A DNA stretch of 64,000 bases from Pseudomonas capeferrum (lineage in GTDB: Bacteria > Pseudomonadota > Gammaproteobacteria > Pseudomonadales > Pseudomonadaceae): assembly GCF_013523055.1 (NCBI RefSeq), contig NZ_JAAMQM010000009.1, forward strand, positions 158,146-222,145, given 5' to 3'. The translations under genes were made by a program, and so were the position numbers. Each line of letters begins with the position of its first letter. Position 1 is the first letter of the stretch. Of the stretch, positions 35,287-44,970 are shown piece by piece. The notes below the pieces were generated by a model. The model saw only the letters and a list, made by a program, of their open reading frames with translations, did no database searches and had not been told where the DNA came from.

Positions 35287-36495
35287 ATGAGCACGAAAAC
35301 GCATCTGTTCGCCTGGGAAGGCATCGACGCCAGCGGGACACCCGTCAAGGGTCAGGCCAGCGGGCGAACCTTGACCATTGTCCAGGCAGGACTACAACGC
35401 CAGGGTATCCAGGTATCGCGACTGAGAGTGGCGAGCCGGCTGACGTGGCGACTGCCCGCGCGCGCTGGCAAGGCCGACCCGGCAGGCTTCAGCCGCCAGT
35501 TGGCGACGCTGCTCAAGGCGGGTGTGCCACTGTTGCAGGCGTTCGAAGTCATGTCGCGCAGCGGCTGCAGCGCCAGCCTGGAAACGCTGCTGCGCACTTT
35601 GGGCCGTGATGTGGCGGCAGGCTTGAGCCTGGCGGATGCCCTGCAGCGCAATCCGATGTGGTTCGACGCGCTCTACTGCGACCTGGTCCGAGTCGGGGAA
35701 CAGTCGGGCACGCTTGATCGGCAGCTGGAACAGTTGGCAGGCATGCTGGAGCAGCGTCAGGCGCTGCGCAAACGAGTGCGCAAGGCGATGCTCTATCCAT
35801 TGCTGTTGCTAGTGACGGGATTGAGCGTGGCGGCTCTGTTGCTGCTCGAGGTGGTGCCGCGATTCCAGAGCCTGTTCGCCAGCTTCGATCGTGCCTTGCC
35901 GGCGTTCACTCAGTGGGTGATAGACCTGTCGCAGGCGCTGGCCAGTCATGCAGGCTGGCTGGCGCCATCGTTGTGCGTCAGTGCCCTGGGTCTGCAGCAG
36001 GCCTATCGGCGCAAGCCCGAGGTGCGCGTCTGGTTGATGCGTCAGGCGCTGCGCCTGCCGATCCTCGGGATGTTGCTCAGCCAGGCGGCACTGGCGCGTT
36101 TTGCCCGCTGCCTGGCGACGGCCTACTCCGCGGGCGTGCCGCTGCTCGACGCGCTGGCGACCGTGGCGCCGACGAGCGGTGATCCGTTGCACGAGCGGGC
36201 CATCCTGCGTTTGCGCCAGGGCATGGGCAATGGTCAAGGGCTGCATCAGGCGATGGCCGAGGATCCTTTGTTCACGCCGCTGCTGATACAACTCTCGGCG
36301 ATCGGCGAGAGCAGTGGCACACTGGACGAAATGCTGGCCCGGGCGGCCAGCCATTACGAGGATCAGGTCAGCCAGTCGCTGGAGCAGTTGACTAGCCTGC
36401 TGGAGCCCGCGATCGTGCTCATTCTCGGTGTCCTGGTGGGCGGCCTGGTGGTCGCCATGTACCTGCCGATCTTTCAATTGGGTAACCTGATCTAG
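35287..36495 (+). CDS. pilC: type IV pilus platform protein
   Basis: 402-residue inner-membrane platform protein of the GspF/PilC family, with two T2SSF repeats (about 65-190 and 270-390) and three hydrophobic helices (about 165-190, 215-235, 370-395). Motifs FSRQLATLLKAGVPLLQAFE and ARFARCLATAYSAGVPLLDA mark the repeats. Start is ATG at 35287 (MSTKTHLFAWEG) after GAGGA; the open frame upstream overlaps pilA and is not used. pilB, normally between pilA and pilC, is absent. Confidence 0.93.
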   Translation: MSTKTHLFAWEGIDASGTPVKGQASGRTLTIVQAGLQRQGIQVSRLRVASRLTWRLPARAGKADPAGFSRQLATLLKAGVPLLQAFEVMSRSGCSASLETLLRTLGRDVAAGLSLADALQRNPMWFDALYCDLVRVGEQSGTLDRQLEQLAGMLEQRQALRKRVRKAMLYPLLLLVTGLSVAALLLLEVVPRFQSLFASFDRALPAFTQWVIDLSQALASHAGWLAPSLCVSALGLQQAYRRKPEVRVWLMRQALRLPILGMLLSQAALARFARCLATAYSAGVPLLDALATVAPTSGDPLHERAILRLRQGMGNGQGLHQAMAEDPLFTPLLIQLSAIGESSGTLDEMLARAASHYEDQVSQSLEQLTSLLEPAIVLILGVLVGGLVVAMYLPIFQLGNLI

Positions 36496-36497
36496 AG

Positions 36498-37364
36498 ATG
36501 AATCCGTGGATTTTCCTGGCCGACCAGCCGCTGTTTTTCCTGGCCATGGCGGCCTTGCTCGGCCTGTTGGTGGGCAGCTTTCTCAATGTGCTGGCGTATC
36601 GCCTGCCCATCATGCTGGAGCGCCAGTGGCAGTGCGAAGCGCAGGAGGCGCTGGGCCTGTCGACGACCACTCACGAGCGCTTCGACCTGTGCCTGCCGGC
36701 CTCGCGATGCCCCCACTGCGGGCATCGCATTCGCGCGTGGGAGAACATCCCCGTGCTGAGCTACCTGCTGCTGCGCGGACGTTGCGCGGCGTGCAAGGTC
36801 GGCATCGGCGTGCGCTATCCCCTGGTGGAGCTGAGTTGCGCCGCCTTGACCCTGGTCGTGGCCTGGCATCAAGGTCCAAGCCTGACGGCGCTGGCGTTGA
36901 TGGCACTGACCTGGGGCCTGCTGGCCTTGAGCCTGATCGACGCGGAGCACCAGTTGCTGCCGGACGTATTGGTGTTGCCGCTGATCTGGCTTGGGCTGAT
37001 CGTCAACACATTCGGTCTGTTCGCCTCCTTGCACGACGCGATCTGGGGCGCCGTGATCGGCTACATGAGCCTATGGTGCGTTTTCTGGATGTTCAAGCTG
37101 ATCACCGGCAAGGACGGTATCGGTTATGGCGACTTCAAGCTGCTCGCGATGTTGGGTGCCTGGGGCGGATGGCAGGTACTGCCGCTGACCTTGCTGCTGT
37201 CGTCGGTGGTCGGGGCGCTGATCGGGTTGTGCCTGCTGCGGCTGCGCAGCGCTTCCATCGGGACGGCCATGCCGTTTGGCCCTTATTTGGCCACGGCGGG
37301 GTGGATCGCAATGCTCTGGGGTGATGAAATGTACACCTCCTACCTGCAACTGATCGGATACTGA
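36498..37364 (+). CDS. pilD: prepilin peptidase/N-methyltransferase
   Basis: 288-residue aspartic membrane protease that cleaves and methylates prepilins and type II pseudopilins. Cytoplasmic zinc tetrad [15 protein letters not shown] ... GRCAACK, and catalytic aspartates in [11 protein letters not shown] and [10 protein letters not shown]. Starts 2 bases after pilC; its stop overlaps the coaE start (TGATG). Confidence 0.96.
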   Translation: MNPWIFLADQPLFFLAMAALLGLLVGSFLNVLAYRLPIMLERQWQCEAQEALGLSTTTHERFDLCLPASRCPHCGHRIRAWENIPVLSYLLLRGRCAACKVGIGVRYPLVELSCAALTLVVAWHQGPSLTALALMALTWGLLALSLIDAEHQLLPDVLVLPLIWLGLIVNTFGLFASLHDAIWGAVIGYMSLWCVFWMFKLITGKDGIGYGDFKLLAMLGAWGGWQVLPLTLLLSSVVGALIGLCLLRLRSASIGTAMPFGPYLATAGWIAMLWGDEMYTSYLQLIGY

Positions 37365-37987
37365 TGACGACCGCGGCATTTACTCCCTGGATACTCGGAC
37401 TGACGGGTGGCATCGGCAGCGGCAAGAGCGCGGCCGCCCAGCGCTTTGTCGACCTTGGCGTGCACCTGGTCGATGCCGACCAGGCCGCGCGCTGGGTCGT
37501 CGAGCCAGGCCGCCCTGCCCTGGCCAGCATTGTCGAGCGCTTCGGTCCCGGCGTGCTGCTTGCCGACGGGCAACTCGACCGCGCGGCGCTGCGCACGCTG
37601 ATTTTTGCCGACCCGAGCCAACGGCAATGGCTGGAAGCACTCCTGCACCCCCTGATCGGCCAGGAAATCTTCAGCTACCTGGCCAAGGCCGAATCGCCCT
37701 ATGCGGTCTACGTTTCGCCCTTGCTGATCGAGTCCGGTCAGTTCCGCAAGACCCAGCGCGTGCTGGTGATCGACGCCGCTCGGGATTTGCAGGTGCAGCG
37801 CACGCTACAGCGTGACAACACCAGTCCCGAGCAGGTCCAGGCCATTCTTCAGGCACAGCTGTCTCGGGAAGAGCGCTTGCGTCACGCCGATGACGTGGTG
37901 GTCAACGACCGCGACCTGCCCTGGTTGCATGAGCAGATCGATCGCCTGCACCATTTCTACCTGACTTTGAGAGGAGGCCAGCCATGA
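37364..37987 (+). CDS. coaE: dephospho-CoA kinase
   Basis: Last step of coenzyme A synthesis, phosphorylating the 3'-hydroxyl of dephospho-CoA. 207 residues, P-loop [13 protein letters not shown] near the N-terminus, [10 protein letters not shown], and the lid/CoA-binding segment HPLIGQEIF. In the conserved pilD-coaE-yacG operon, with overlapping start and stop on both sides. Confidence 0.96.
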   Translation: MTTAAFTPWILGLTGGIGSGKSAAAQRFVDLGVHLVDADQAARWVVEPGRPALASIVERFGPGVLLADGQLDRAALRTLIFADPSQRQWLEALLHPLIGQEIFSYLAKAESPYAVYVSPLLIESGQFRKTQRVLVIDAARDLQVQRTLQRDNTSPEQVQAILQAQLSREERLRHADDVVVNDRDLPWLHEQIDRLHHFYLTLRGGQP

Positions 37988-38184
37988 GCCAGCCATTGAC
38001 CATCGAATGCCCTACCTGCGGCGCCCCCGTGGAATGGAGCGCGGCCAGCCCATTCCGGCCGTTCTGCTCCGATCGTTGCAAACTGATCGACCTGGGCGCG
38101 TGGGCGTCCGAGGAGCACAAGATCGAGGGTTCCGTCGAGTCGGAAGACGAGCTGTATTCGGGCGATCTCGAATCGCGCCACTGA
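37984..38184 (+). CDS. yacG: DNA gyrase inhibitor YacG
   Basis: 66-residue zinc protein that binds GyrB. Zinc ligands C-x2-C (CPTCGAP) and C-x3-C (FCSDRC), followed by the family signature [12 protein letters not shown] and an acidic tail. Overlaps coaE by four bases. Confidence 0.95.
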   Translation: MSQPLTIECPTCGAPVEWSAASPFRPFCSDRCKLIDLGAWASEEHKIEGSVESEDELYSGDLESRH

Positions 38185-38193
38185 TCGTCAGCC

Positions 38194-38877
38194 CTAGGGC
38201 TCGTCATCCTTCCACGGCGCTTGCAGATAGCGGGTGCGGTTGAAGGTTTCGAGCCAATCGGGGCAGTACACCACCAGGGCACTGACCACGGTGCCATTGA
38301 TGAAAGCCTCCGGAAAGACGATCAGCCAGAGGTAGCCGACGAAGTCCCCCAGCCACTGCGGCATGGCGAAACGTCCATCCCACCACAGCACGACGAGCCC
38401 GAGCAGCAGGCAGAGCAGAGCTGTCAGCGCGGCCGCGAAGAACCCCGAACAGAAGATATAGACGAACAGGTTGCGCGGCTGCGCTCGCTCTACGGCTGCG
38501 GCGCAGGCTTCGGTGACCAGCACGGGAAGCCCCACCAGCAATAGGCCGTTGATGCCGATCGCGGCCAGATCCAAGCGCCCCAGCGCCAGCAGCCCGAGCT
38601 GGGCGAGGCAGCCGCCGAGGATCGCCAATGGCCAGTCGAGCAGCAACGTGACGGCGGTCATCCCGATGATGTGGTAGGACACGCCGGTGTCGAAGTCACG
38701 CCTGACCAGCCAGAGGGCGAACAAGGCGAAGATCGTCCCGAACAGCAGATGCTGGCGTCGGGAGTCGGCGAACAGCTCGACCCAGCCGGTTCGCGCGCCA
38801 GCCCAGAGCAGTAACGGTACATAGCCCAGCCAGCCGATGGACAGCGTCGTGGTGGACAAGACCTGTGCGCTGATCAC
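38194..38877 (-). CDS. CbiM-like energy-coupling-factor permease
   Basis: 227 residues with six or seven hydrophobic helices, resembling the CbiM/NikM-type transporter family (YHIIGMTAVTLLLDWPLAIL, then FPEAFINGTVVSALVVY). The N-terminal Met-His metal motif of true CbiM is not obvious, so the substrate is open. Start is GTG at 38877 with GGGAG upstream; the earlier ATG at 38949 has no good signal. Convergent with yacG, 9 bases apart. Confidence 0.7.
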   Translation of the reverse strand: MISAQVLSTTTLSIGWLGYVPLLLWAGARTGWVELFADSRRQHLLFGTIFALFALWLVRRDFDTGVSYHIIGMTAVTLLLDWPLAILGGCLAQLGLLALGRLDLAAIGINGLLLVGLPVLVTEACAAAVERAQPRNLFVYIFCSGFFAAALTALLCLLLGLVVLWWDGRFAMPQWLGDFVGYLWLIVFPEAFINGTVVSALVVYCPDWLETFNRTRYLQAPWKDDEP

Positions 38878-39008
38878 CTGGGCTTCACTCCCGCCATTCG
38901 TTGACGAACAGTCTGAGTCTAGCCTCATTCGGCTACCACACATGCACACCGGCGATTCCTGAACAGCTTCAGCGTCTTACCGTCATGGAATGCGGCTAAG
39001 CTTGCTTG

Positions 39009-39638
39009 ATGGATGACTCAGACTACTTGCGCCTGCTCACGATTCAGGCCGAACAAGCCAATGCTTTTCTGTCCAATGCCCGCAAATGGGAGCGCGAGCG
39101 TTGGGTCTGCCAGCGTCTGCTGCAAGGCCTGAACATCCCCTATCGTGCCGAAGAGTTCGCAGCCGCCGGCCAGGAGCCACCGGACGTGCTGTTTCGCGAT
39201 GCCGCGTTCGAAGTGTTCTTCGTCCTGGATGAGGGTCGACGCCTCAATGACGAGTGGCGCGAGGAATTGCACCGACGACGCAGCGCGTTTTCCCTCAGCC
39301 AGCTGGTGCGCCGCGAGGCGCGACCTCGCCGCATCAGTGCCTTGGAGCTGTTGCAACGACTGGCGCCGACCTTGCGCAAGAAGGCGCACAATTACCAGGA
39401 GCGCGGCCTGGACCTGGGTGAACTGGACATCATTGCGTTCGCCAGTCTCAAGCGCGAAGTGCTGGACCTCAACAGTCATTTTCCGCCACCGACCGAATAT
39501 CTGCGCCAGGGTTGGCGCTCGCTGTCGCTGGTCGGTCCGACCTTCGCGCGGGTGCTGTTCGCCCACCCTGACGCACCCGATTTCCTGCGTGGCAACCTGG
39601 GCCGCAGTATCGTGTTCGATGTGGGGATAAGTCTTTGA
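39009..39638 (+). CDS. DUF1780 family protein
   Basis: 209-residue soluble protein (MDDSDYLRLLTIQAEQANAF, EEFAAAGQEPPDVLFRDAAF, RRRSAFSLSQLVRREARPRR) of the DUF1780 family, which is largely confined to gamma-proteobacteria and has an endonuclease-like fold in reported structures as I recall. Function unknown. Shine-Dalgarno poor; a TTG precedes the ATG in frame. Confidence 0.78.
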   Translation: MDDSDYLRLLTIQAEQANAFLSNARKWERERWVCQRLLQGLNIPYRAEEFAAAGQEPPDVLFRDAAFEVFFVLDEGRRLNDEWREELHRRRSAFSLSQLVRREARPRRISALELLQRLAPTLRKKAHNYQERGLDLGELDIIAFASLKREVLDLNSHFPPPTEYLRQGWRSLSLVGPTFARVLFAHPDAPDFLRGNLGRSIVFDVGISL

Positions 39639-39769
39639 TCCACTGCCGCTGACTCGCGAGTTGGCGTACACTCGGCGTCAGCGTTGGAAGCATTATCATT
39701 CGTGCTGACGACTTGCGTGAACGCTGTAGCCTTTGCGCACTCACAGACGTCTACCTGACGAGGCCTACC

Positions 39770-39943
39770 ATGACCAGCCGCCTGAATCCAGAAGATCAGC
39801 GTCGCGTCGATGAGTACCTGCGAGCCCCCCAGCATCAAGTCGAGCGCAAGCCTTTCCGGCCGTGGCTGCTCCTTGTTCTGGTGGTGGCCGTGACCATCGG
39901 TCTGGGCCTTCTCAGCCGCCTCCTGAGCCATCTGGTGCTATGA
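39770..39943 (+). CDS. DUF3094 small membrane protein
   Basis: 57 residues: charged N-terminus (TSRLNPEDQRRVDEYL) and one transmembrane helix (about 33-52). Belongs to the DUF3094 family of small pseudomonad proteins, function unknown. It lies just upstream of ndh on the same strand, 84 bases apart. Confidence 0.8.
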   Translation: MTSRLNPEDQRRVDEYLRAPQHQVERKPFRPWLLLVLVVAVTIGLGLLSRLLSHLVL

Positions 39944-40027
39944 GCTGCCTTGCGCTCGCCCGATCCGCCCGCCTCGCGCGGCCGGCCTCTCAGGACCCGA
40001 ATTCCGTAAACCTTATGAGATATCCCC

Positions 40028-41323
40028 ATGACTCATCGCATCGTGATTGTCGGCGGCGGCGCCGGCGGCCTGGAACTGGCGACCCGCCTGGGTAAAGGCC
40101 TGGGCAAGCGCGGCAAAGCCGAAATCACACTGGTCGACGCCAACCTCACCCATATCTGGAAGCCGCTGCTGCACGAAGTGGCCGCGGGCTCGCTCAACTC
40201 TTCGGAAGACGAGCTGAACTACGTGGCCCAGGCCAAGTGGAATCATTTCAATTTCCAACTGGGGCGCATGAGCGGTCTGGACCGGGAGAGCAAAATGATT
40301 CAGCTGGCTGCGACCCTCGACGAGGAGGGTCGCGAGCTGCTGCCCGCGCGAACCCTGGGCTACGACACGCTGGTCATTGCCGTTGGCAGCAATACCAACG
40401 ACTTCGGCACCCTCGGTGCGGCGCAGCACTGCCTGTTCCTAGACACGCGCAAGCAGGCCGAGCGCTTTCACCAGCAATTGCTCAACCACTACCTTCGTGC
40501 CCATGCCGGCGATGTCGCCAGCGAGAAGATCAGTGTGGCCATCGTCGGTGCCGGCGCCACGGGAGTGGAGTTGGCCGCCGAGCTGCACCATGCCGCTCAT
40601 GAGCTGGCGGCCTACGGCCTGGACCGGATCCAGCCCGAGGACATGCATATCACCGTTATCGAAGCGGGGCCGCGTGTATTGCCGGCATTGCCCGAACGAA
40701 TCAGCATTCCCGTGCACAAGACGCTCGAGAAGCTCGGTATCACGGTGATGACCAATGCCGCGGTCAGCGAAGTCACGGCCGAAGGGTTGAAGACGGCGAG
40801 TGGCGAGGTCATCCAGGCCAGCTTGAAGGTCTGGGCCGCGGGTATCCGTGCGCCCGCGTTCCTCAAGGACATCGACGGCCTGGAAACCAACCGGATCAAC
40901 CAACTGGTGGTGCGCCCTACCCTGCAGACGACCCTGGACAATGACATCTTCGCGTTTGGCGATTGTGCCGCGTGTCCGCAGCCCAATAGTGACCGCAATG
41001 TGCCGCCACGCGCCCAGGCGGCGCATCAGCAGGCTTCGATGCTGGCCAAGAGCATTGCGGCGCGCCTGGAAGGCAAGCCACTGCCAACCTATGAGTACAA
41101 GGATTACGGCTCGCTGGTATCGCTGTCGCATTTCTCGGCAGTCGGTAACCTCATGGGTAACCTGACAGGCAGCGTGATGCTGGAGGGCTGGTTGGCGCGG
41201 ATGTTCTACGTGTCGCTGTATCGGATGCACCAGATGGCGCTGTACGGGACGTTCCGCACCTTGATGCTGATGCTGGGCAGCCGAATCGGACGCGGTACCG
41301 AGCCCCGCTTGAAACTGCATTGA
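40028..41323 (+). CDS. ndh: NADH dehydrogenase, non-proton-pumping (NDH-2)
   Basis: 431 residues, FAD-dependent peripheral membrane enzyme passing electrons from NADH to ubiquinone. First nucleotide-binding fold IVIVGGGAGGLELATRLG at the N-terminus, second VAIVGAGATGVELAAELH near residue 175, and FAFGDCAACPQP before the quinone-site helices. The C-terminus has the hydrophobic membrane-docking segment (MLEGWLARMFYVSLYRMHQM). Followed by a bidirectional terminator. Confidence 0.96.
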   Translation: MTHRIVIVGGGAGGLELATRLGKGLGKRGKAEITLVDANLTHIWKPLLHEVAAGSLNSSEDELNYVAQAKWNHFNFQLGRMSGLDRESKMIQLAATLDEEGRELLPARTLGYDTLVIAVGSNTNDFGTLGAAQHCLFLDTRKQAERFHQQLLNHYLRAHAGDVASEKISVAIVGAGATGVELAAELHHAAHELAAYGLDRIQPEDMHITVIEAGPRVLPALPERISIPVHKTLEKLGITVMTNAAVSEVTAEGLKTASGEVIQASLKVWAAGIRAPAFLKDIDGLETNRINQLVVRPTLQTTLDNDIFAFGDCAACPQPNSDRNVPPRAQAAHQQASMLAKSIAARLEGKPLPTYEYKDYGSLVSLSHFSAVGNLMGNLTGSVMLEGWLARMFYVSLYRMHQMALYGTFRTLMLMLGSRIGRGTEPRLKLH

Positions 41324-41434
41324 GGGTCTGACCCCACGCAGACCTGCTGGACGCTTCCCGGAACCGACCTTGCCCCGTGCAGGGTTGGTTGGCCAGACAC
41401 TTGGTACGGAATCGGGAATACAGGACGCAGAAAT

Positions 41435-41469
41435 GAAAAAAGGGCATCTCTCGCGAGATGCCCTTTTTC
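41435..41469. terminator. bidirectional intrinsic terminator between ndh and the tRNA cluster
   Basis: Long stem GGGCATCTC/GAGATGCCC flanked by A6 on the left and T5 on the right, so it can terminate both ndh and the minus-strand tRNA transcript. Confidence 0.9.
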
Positions 41470-41476
41470 ATGAAGA

Positions 41477-41553
41477 TGGTCGGGGTGAGGGGATTCGAAC
41501 TCCTGACATCCTGCTCCCAAAGCAGGCGCGCTACCGGACTGCGCTACACCCCG
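41477..41553 (-). tRNA. tRNA-Pro (TGG)
   Basis: 77 bases, acceptor CGGGGTG, anticodon stem CCTGC/GCAGG with loop TTTGGGA (anticodon TGG), T-loop GTTCGAATC, encoded CCA. Identical to the copy at 41732-41808. Confidence 0.97.
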
Positions 41554-41650
41554 GTACAAAAAAGGCACCGTACAAGGTGCCTTTTCTGCTGGCTCGATGT
41601 AAACGACATCGGGCCTTTAAAGATTAGAGCTCAGCATCTGAACTCTAAAA

Positions 41651-41726
41651 TGGTGGGTCGTGTAGGATTCGAACCTACGACCAATTGGTTAAAAGCCAAC
41701 TGCTCTACCAACTGAGCTAACGACCC
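41651..41726 (-). tRNA. tRNA-Lys (TTT)
   Basis: 76 bases, acceptor GGGTCGT, anticodon loop CTTTTAA (anticodon TTT), T-arm GGTTCGAATCC, encoded CCA. Between the two tRNA-Pro copies. Confidence 0.97.
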
Positions 41727-41731
41727 AAAAA

Positions 41732-41808
41732 TGGTCGGGGTGAGGGGATTCGAACTCCTGACATCCTGCTCCCAAAGCAGGCGCGCTACCGGACTGCGCT
41801 ACACCCCG
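41732..41808 (-). tRNA. tRNA-Pro (TGG), second copy
   Basis: Base-for-base identical over 77 positions to the copy at 41477-41553; anticodon TGG, CCA encoded. Only 5 bases separate it from tRNA-Lys. Confidence 0.97.
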
Positions 41809-41812
41809 AATT

Positions 41813-41888
41813 TGGCTCCGCGACCTGGACTCGAACCAGGGACCCAATGATTAACAGTCATTTGCTCTACCGACTGAGCTATCGCGGA
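41813..41888 (-). tRNA. tRNA-Asn (GTT)
   Basis: 76 bases, acceptor TCCGCGA, anticodon loop with GTT, T-arm TGGTTCGAGTCCA, encoded CCA. First tRNA in the transcript; the cluster promoter should lie in 41889-42100. Confidence 0.97.
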
Positions 41889-42230
41889 ACTACAACTCGT
41901 CCAACCTTTACTACAAGCTTCGAATGTCGATCAAATCGCTTCGAACTCTTCGACTTCCGCATCGCTGCGTTGATGTCTCTGAGGCGCGCTATTCTACAAC
42001 CTTCAAAACCCTTGTCAACCCCTAATTTGCATTCAACTTACTGATTTGCAACTTTTTTTCAGATCCCCGAATTTCAGGGAGCTGGGAGGTGACTTACAGC
42101 GGGGCGCATATTAAAAGCACTCGCTGGAAAATGCAAAGAAAAATTTTACCCGGTACCGAATGCCAGAGAGCCAGGAGATAGATACGCCACATCGATACCG
42201 CCCTGGCCGTACCGGCGAATCAAAACCCGT
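41889..42230. other. tRNA cluster upstream region
   Basis: About 340 bases, AT-rich for this chromosome. It should contain the minus-strand tRNA promoter, but I did not assign hexamers with confidence. No gene seen. Confidence 0.4.
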
Positions 42231-42260
42231 GAAGAAAAAAAGGCCTCGAATCGAGGCCTT
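42231..42260 (-). terminator. clpB intrinsic terminator
   Basis: Stem AAGGCCTCGA/TCGAGGCCTT with a plus-strand A-run at 42232-42241, which reads as a T-run after the stem on the minus strand, 21 bases past the clpB stop. Confidence 0.88.
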
Positions 42261-42281
42261 TCAGGATTACACCTGACAGGA

Positions 42282-44846
42282 TCAGGCAAACACGATCTGT
42301 TCGCCGTCGACCTTGGCGGTGATAGGAGTACCTGGCAGGAACTCGCCCGACAGGATCAACTGCGCCAGCGGGTTCTCGATCCATCGCTGGATCGCGCGCT
42401 TGAGGGGCCGCGCGCCATAGACAGGGTCATAACCGATGGCAATCAACTTGTCCAAGGCCTCGGGCGTCAGCTCCAGGCTCAGCTCGCGCTCTGCCAGGCG
42501 TGCACGCAGGCGACCCAGCTGGATCTCGGTAATGCCCGCGATCTGCTCGCGACCCAGGGGCTCGAACACCACCACTTCGTCGATGCGGTTGATGAACTCT
42601 GGCCGGAAGTGCGAACTCACGGCATCCATCACCGCCGCGCGTTGGGCCTCGCGATCCCCTACCAGCTCCTGGATCTGTGCCGACCCCAGGTTGGAAGTCA
42701 TCACGATCACCGTATTGCGGAAGTCCACGGTGCGGCCATGGCTGTCGGTCAGGCGACCGTCCTCAAGCACCTGCAACAGCACGTTGAACACATCGGGGTG
42801 CGCTTTCTCCACTTCGTCGAGCAGTACGACCGAGTAAGGCTTGCGCCGCACGGCTTCGGTCAGGTAGCCACCCTCCTCATAGCCGACATAGCCTGGTGGG
42901 GCACCAATCAGGCGAGCGACGGAATGTTTCTCCATGAACTCGGACATGTCGATGCGCACCATCGCCTCTTCCGTATCGAAGAGAAACTCGGCCAGCGCCT
43001 TGCACAGCTCCGTCTTGCCCACGCCGGTCGGGCCGAGGAACAGGAACGAACCACTGGGGCGATTCGGGTCCGACAACCCGGCGCGGGAGCGACGCACGGC
43101 GTTGGCCACAGCGACGACCGCCTCGTTCTGACCTATCACGCGTTGGTGCAGCAGAGCTTCCATCTTCAGGAGTTTCTCCCGCTCGCCTTCAAGCATCTTG
43201 GAGACCGGGATTCCGGTCCACTTGGACACCACTTCGGCGATCTCTTCCTCGGTCACCTTGTTGCGCAACAGCTGATTCTCGGTCTTGCCGTGCTGGTCGA
43301 CCATCTGCAGGCTGCGCTCGAGATCGGGAATTACGCCGTACTGCAGTTCGGCCATGCGGCTCAGGTCGCCACGGCGACGAGCGGTTTCCAGCTCCTGGCG
43401 CGCTTGCTCGATCTTTTGCTGGATCTGCGCGGAACCCTGCACCTCGGCTTTTTCCGAGGCCCAGATTTCTTCCAGGTCTGAATACTCACGCTCCAGGCGA
43501 GCGATTTCTTCGGACAGCTTCTCGAGGCGCTTCTTGGCTGCCTCGTCGTCTTCCTTTTTCAACGCCTGGGATTCCACTTTCAACTGGATCAAGCGACGCT
43601 CGAGACGATCCAGCACTTCCGGCTTGGAGTCGATTTCCATGCGGATGCGGCTGGCGGCTTCGTCGATCAGGTCGATGGCCTTGTCGGGCAACTGGCGATC
43701 CGTGATGTAGCGATGGCTGAGCTTGGCCGCAGCAATGATCGCACCGTCGGTGATGGCCACCTTGTGATGCACTTCATAACGCTCTTTCAGGCCGCGCAGG
43801 ATGGCGATGGTGTCTTCCTCGCTCGGCTCTTCCACCAGCACTTTCTGGAAACGTCGCTCAAGGGCCGCGTCCTTTTCGATGTACTGGCGATATTCGTTCA
43901 AGGTGGTCGCGCCGACACAGTGCAGCTCGCCACGGGCCAGGGCCGGCTTGAGCATGTTGCCGGCATCCATGGCGCCCTCGCCCTTGCCGGCGCCTACCAT
44001 GGTGTGCAGCTCATCGATGAACAGGATGATCTGGCCTTCCTGCTTGGACAGCTCGTTGAGCAGGGACTTGAGGCGCTCTTCGAATTCGCCACGGTACTTG
44101 GCGCCAGCGATCAGCGCGCCCATGTCCAGGGCCAGCAGGCGCTTGCCCTTGAGGCCATCGGGGACTTCGCCATTGATGATGCGCTGGGCCAGGCCTTCGG
44201 CGATGGCGGTCTTGCCGACGCCGGGCTCGCCGATGAGCACCGGATTGTTCTTGGTACGCCGTTGCAGGACCTGCACCGTGCGGCGGATCTCGTCATCGCG
44301 ACCGATGACCGGGTCGAGCTTGCCCTCTTCGGCGCGCTTGGTCAGGTCGACGGTGTACTTGTCCAGCGCCTGACGAGACTCCTCGGCGTTCGGGTCGTTG
44401 ACGGCCTCGCCGCCGCGCAGGTTGCTGATGGCGTTCTCCAGCGCCTTCTTGCTGACGCCCTGGCCGAGGAGCAGCTTGCCGAGCTTGCTGTTCTCGTCCA
44501 TGGCCGCGAGCAATACCAGTTCGCTGGAGATGAACTGGTCACCCTTCTGCTGGGCCAGGCGGTCAGCCTGGTTGAGCAGCCGTGCCAGGTCCTGGGACAT
44601 GTTCACGTCGCCGGTAGGGTTCTGGATTTTCGGCAGTTGGTCCAGTTCCTTGGTCAAGGCCTTGCGCAGGCCATTGATGTCGAAGCCCACCTGCATCAGC
44701 AGGGGCTTGATCGAACCACCCTGCTGCTCGATCAGCGCCTGCAAGAGGTGCAGGGGCTCGATCGCCGGATGGTCCATGCCGACGGCAAGGGACTGGGAAT
44801 CGGATAATGCAAGTTGCAGCTTGCTGGTCAAACGGTCTATTCGCAT
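42282..44846 (-). CDS. clpB: ATP-dependent disaggregase ClpB
   Basis: 854-residue Hsp100 hexamer that rescues aggregated proteins with DnaK. N-domain ([18 protein letters not shown] on), first AAA module with [13 protein letters not shown] and [13 protein letters not shown], coiled-coil middle domain (about 400-520), second AAA module with [13 protein letters not shown] and [13 protein letters not shown]. Start at ATG 44846 matches the family; the in-frame ATG 14 codons upstream is ignored. A heat-shock-type promoter lies about 80 bases upstream. Confidence 0.98.
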   Translation of the reverse strand: MRIDRLTSKLQLALSDSQSLAVGMDHPAIEPLHLLQALIEQQGGSIKPLLMQVGFDINGLRKALTKELDQLPKIQNPTGDVNMSQDLARLLNQADRLAQQKGDQFISSELVLLAAMDENSKLGKLLLGQGVSKKALENAISNLRGGEAVNDPNAEESRQALDKYTVDLTKRAEEGKLDPVIGRDDEIRRTVQVLQRRTKNNPVLIGEPGVGKTAIAEGLAQRIINGEVPDGLKGKRLLALDMGALIAGAKYRGEFEERLKSLLNELSKQEGQIILFIDELHTMVGAGKGEGAMDAGNMLKPALARGELHCVGATTLNEYRQYIEKDAALERRFQKVLVEEPSEEDTIAILRGLKERYEVHHKVAITDGAIIAAAKLSHRYITDRQLPDKAIDLIDEAASRIRMEIDSKPEVLDRLERRLIQLKVESQALKKEDDEAAKKRLEKLSEEIARLEREYSDLEEIWASEKAEVQGSAQIQQKIEQARQELETARRRGDLSRMAELQYGVIPDLERSLQMVDQHGKTENQLLRNKVTEEEIAEVVSKWTGIPVSKMLEGEREKLLKMEALLHQRVIGQNEAVVAVANAVRRSRAGLSDPNRPSGSFLFLGPTGVGKTELCKALAEFLFDTEEAMVRIDMSEFMEKHSVARLIGAPPGYVGYEEGGYLTEAVRRKPYSVVLLDEVEKAHPDVFNVLLQVLEDGRLTDSHGRTVDFRNTVIVMTSNLGSAQIQELVGDREAQRAAVMDAVSSHFRPEFINRIDEVVVFEPLGREQIAGITEIQLGRLRARLAERELSLELTPEALDKLIAIGYDPVYGARPLKRAIQRWIENPLAQLILSGEFLPGTPITAKVDGEQIVFA

Positions 44847-44922
44847 GGGTATACCTTCCTGATAAGGGCAGGCCGGAGCGATGGACACACCTGATGGAGA
44901 AACCTGCCAGAGATACCCTAGT

Positions 44923-44950
44923 AGATGAGGTTGATTCTGGAAGATTCAAG
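44923..44950 (-). promoter_or_regulatory. sigma32-type promoter of clpB
   Basis: On the minus strand CTTGAA (44950-44945), a 14-base spacer, then CCTCATCT (44930-44923) closely fits the heat-shock consensus CTTGAA-N13-15-CCCCATNT. It lies between pgeF and clpB, about 77 bases before the clpB ATG. Confidence 0.85.
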
Positions 44951-44970
44951 CGCAAAGCGGTTGACGTAGA

